In this document: in pieces, positions 15,335-16,298 of the stretch
How positions within the stretch are numbered: position 1 is the first letter of the stretch
How the letters are laid out: every line of letters starts with the position of its first letter
NCBI GenBank assembly: GCA_964564845.1
Contig: CAZMCN010000040.1
Span: forward strand, 1-16,298
Direction of reading: 5' to 3'
DNA length: 16,298 bases
Origin: CAYXPG01 sp964564845
Lineage (GTDB): Bacteria; Planctomycetota; Phycisphaerae; Sedimentisphaerales; Anaerobacaceae
Program-made: the position numbers and the translations under genes
The notes under the pieces: model-generated
What the model saw: only the letters and a program-made list of their open reading frames with translations
What the model was told of the DNA's origin: nothing
Database searches by the model: none

Positions 15335-15914
15335 GCTGCAGACGCCATTGACCGCTGAGCGTGTTAGAGAATTAAAAGCCGGTAACATTGTTACTCTGGA
15401 CGGCGATGTTTTTATTTTCAGGGACAGGGCGCACAGGCAGGTTTATGATTATTTAAAGAATGGCCAACAGCAGCAGATACCCTTTGACCTGACGGGGCAG
15501 GTGATATTTCATACCGGCCCGATAATGGAAAGAGTCGGCGAGGGCTGGAAGGTGGTCGTTGTCGGCTCAACAACAAGTGTAAAACTTGAATCGCTGGAGC
15601 CTGCGATTATAAGGCATTACAATATAAGAGGTGTCATTGGAAAGGGCGGTATGGGGGTTGACACAACGGAGGCGATGAAAGAGGTTGGCTGTGTTTATTT
15701 TGCTCAGGTCGGCGGGGCAGCCGCTGTGCTTACGGAAGGCGTTAAAGAGGTTGTCGAGGTTTTCTGGCTCGAAGAGAACGGTATTACAGAGGCTGTATGG
15801 CATTTAAAGGTCAAGGATTTTGGGCCTTTCATTGTTGCTATTGATTCGCACGGAAGGAATCTCTACATAGAGAACGAAAATAAAGTGAAGAAAAAACTAT
15901 TGGAAGGCGTTTGA
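15312..15914 (+). CDS. Class I (Fe-S) fumarate hydratase, beta subunit
   Basis: Small subunit (200 residues, the C-terminal domain of single-chain class I fumarases) that completes the active site of the Fe-S hydro-lyase with the upstream alpha subunit. Family blocks are KLQTPLT (8-14), LKAGNIVTLDGDVF (21-34), FRDRAH (36-41), FHTGPI (66-71), VGSTTSVKLE (84-93; usually GPTTS, so a Pro-to-Ser change), GVIGKGGMG (107-115), AMKEVGCVYFAQVGGAAAV (121-139) and KVKDFGPFIVAID near the end. ATG 15312 lies inside the alpha gene, a 23-base overlap that suggests translational coupling. Fumarase versus tartrate dehydratase beta (TtdB) cannot be settled by eye; fumarase is more likely in a heterotrophic core genome. 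Confidence 0.9.
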   Translation: MEELSIVKLQTPLTAERVRELKAGNIVTLDGDVFIFRDRAHRQVYDYLKNGQQQQIPFDLTGQVIFHTGPIMERVGEGWKVVVVGSTTSVKLESLEPAIIRHYNIRGVIGKGGMGVDTTEAMKEVGCVYFAQVGGAAAVLTEGVKEVVEVFWLEENGITEAVWHLKVKDFGPFIVAIDSHGRNLYIENENKVKKKLLEGV

Positions 15915-15955
15915 TGACGGGGCCGGTGGCAATTTAGCCGGACAAGGAGAATAGG

Positions 15956-16298
15956 ATGCAAAGTTTCAACCGCGAAAGCCGGCGGAGTATTTATTTCGGT
16001 GTCGGCTATGTTGTGGCGAGCCGGTGGGAGCCCGACCCAATCAAGCGTCTGGATTTTCAAAGGGCTTTGGCCGAGAAGCAGTTGGATTTTCCGCAGACCC
16101 GAGTTGGTGCGCACGATTTTACACTTATTAGAACAGAGCAGTCCCCGCTTCAGGTCAAGGCTGCTTCGTTAGGACCGAGGGTTTCGAGCATCTCGGTTAA
16201 CTCGGAAAGACCTGTTGACACTCTTGAGCTTTTTGGCAGGGAGGCCGAGGCGGTTTGCAACGCATTTCGTCAAATCTGGTTTGAGCAGCAGTGTCAAA
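15956..16298 (+). CDS. Hypothetical protein, 3' end outside the window
   Basis: An open frame starts at ATG 15956, five bases after a strong AAGGAGA (15944-15950), and runs to the edge of the window with at least 114 codons. The start reads MQSFNRESRRSIYFGVGYVV, followed by KRLDFQRALAEKQLDFPQT and SSISVNSERPVDTLELFGREAEA. There is no signal peptide and no membrane helix. The tone is soluble and mixed alpha/beta. I do not recognise the family. It is 41 bases behind fumarase beta with no terminator between, so it is probably the next gene of the same transcript. Confidence 0.7.
   Translation, partial: MQSFNRESRRSIYFGVGYVVASRWEPDPIKRLDFQRALAEKQLDFPQTRVGAHDFTLIRTEQSPLQVKAASLGPRVSSISVNSERPVDTLELFGREAEAVCNAFRQIWFEQQCQ

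Noticed and set aside
1..16298. CRISPR array, tRNA or rRNA
   Set aside because: No regularly spaced direct repeats and no cloverleaf-like or rRNA-like segments were seen on either strand.

Overview
The window looks like a chromosomal contig from a Planctomycetota bacterium, most likely class Phycisphaerae. The pointers are a SpoIVB-type S55 peptidase in a non-sporulating context, a large AsmA/TamB-like envelope protein, an SH3 plus OB-like secreted protein, PN-rich linkers, and a two-subunit Fe-S fumarase. This assignment is inference from gene content. It is probably a draft or metagenome scaffold, because 10121-10220 is a run of exactly 100 N.

Left flank (1-1700) is a graveyard of mobile DNA, all on the minus strand. 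It holds the C-terminal part of an IS1182-type transposase running off the left edge, the N-terminal stub of a REP-associated (Y1) transposase, a CCCCGTGG/CCACGGGG hairpin, and the first 182 codons of a C5-cytosine DNA methyltransferase. The methyltransferase stops just before its catalytic Pro-Cys motif. A good promoter still drives it, back to back with the purD promoter.

The middle (1780-9916) is mostly housekeeping and envelope genes. purD overlaps a ~1,100-residue AsmA-like protein built from ~120-residue repeats. Convergent to these lies an SH3/OB secreted protein with its own strong promoter. Behind it are an RluA/RluD-family pseudouridine synthase and a YfgM-like TPR membrane protein, probably co-transcribed on the minus strand.

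The right half (9940-16298) starts with two divergent promoters that appear to share one palindromic TTGCAA -35 box. Rightward runs a tight gene cluster: S55 peptidase (N-terminus in the gap), beta-propeller secreted protein, fumarase alpha, fumarase beta, and an unknown partial gene. The gaps are 12, 37, -23 and 41 bases, so it reads as one operon. The S55 peptidase and propeller protein probably act together outside the cytoplasmic membrane; fumarase is a cytoplasmic TCA enzyme whose link to them is unclear.

Several palindromic repeat families are scattered through the window. One lies in-frame in the TPR gene, one contains the stop codon of the pseudouridine synthase, and a related copy sits in the S55 leader. 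No tRNA, rRNA or CRISPR array was seen.
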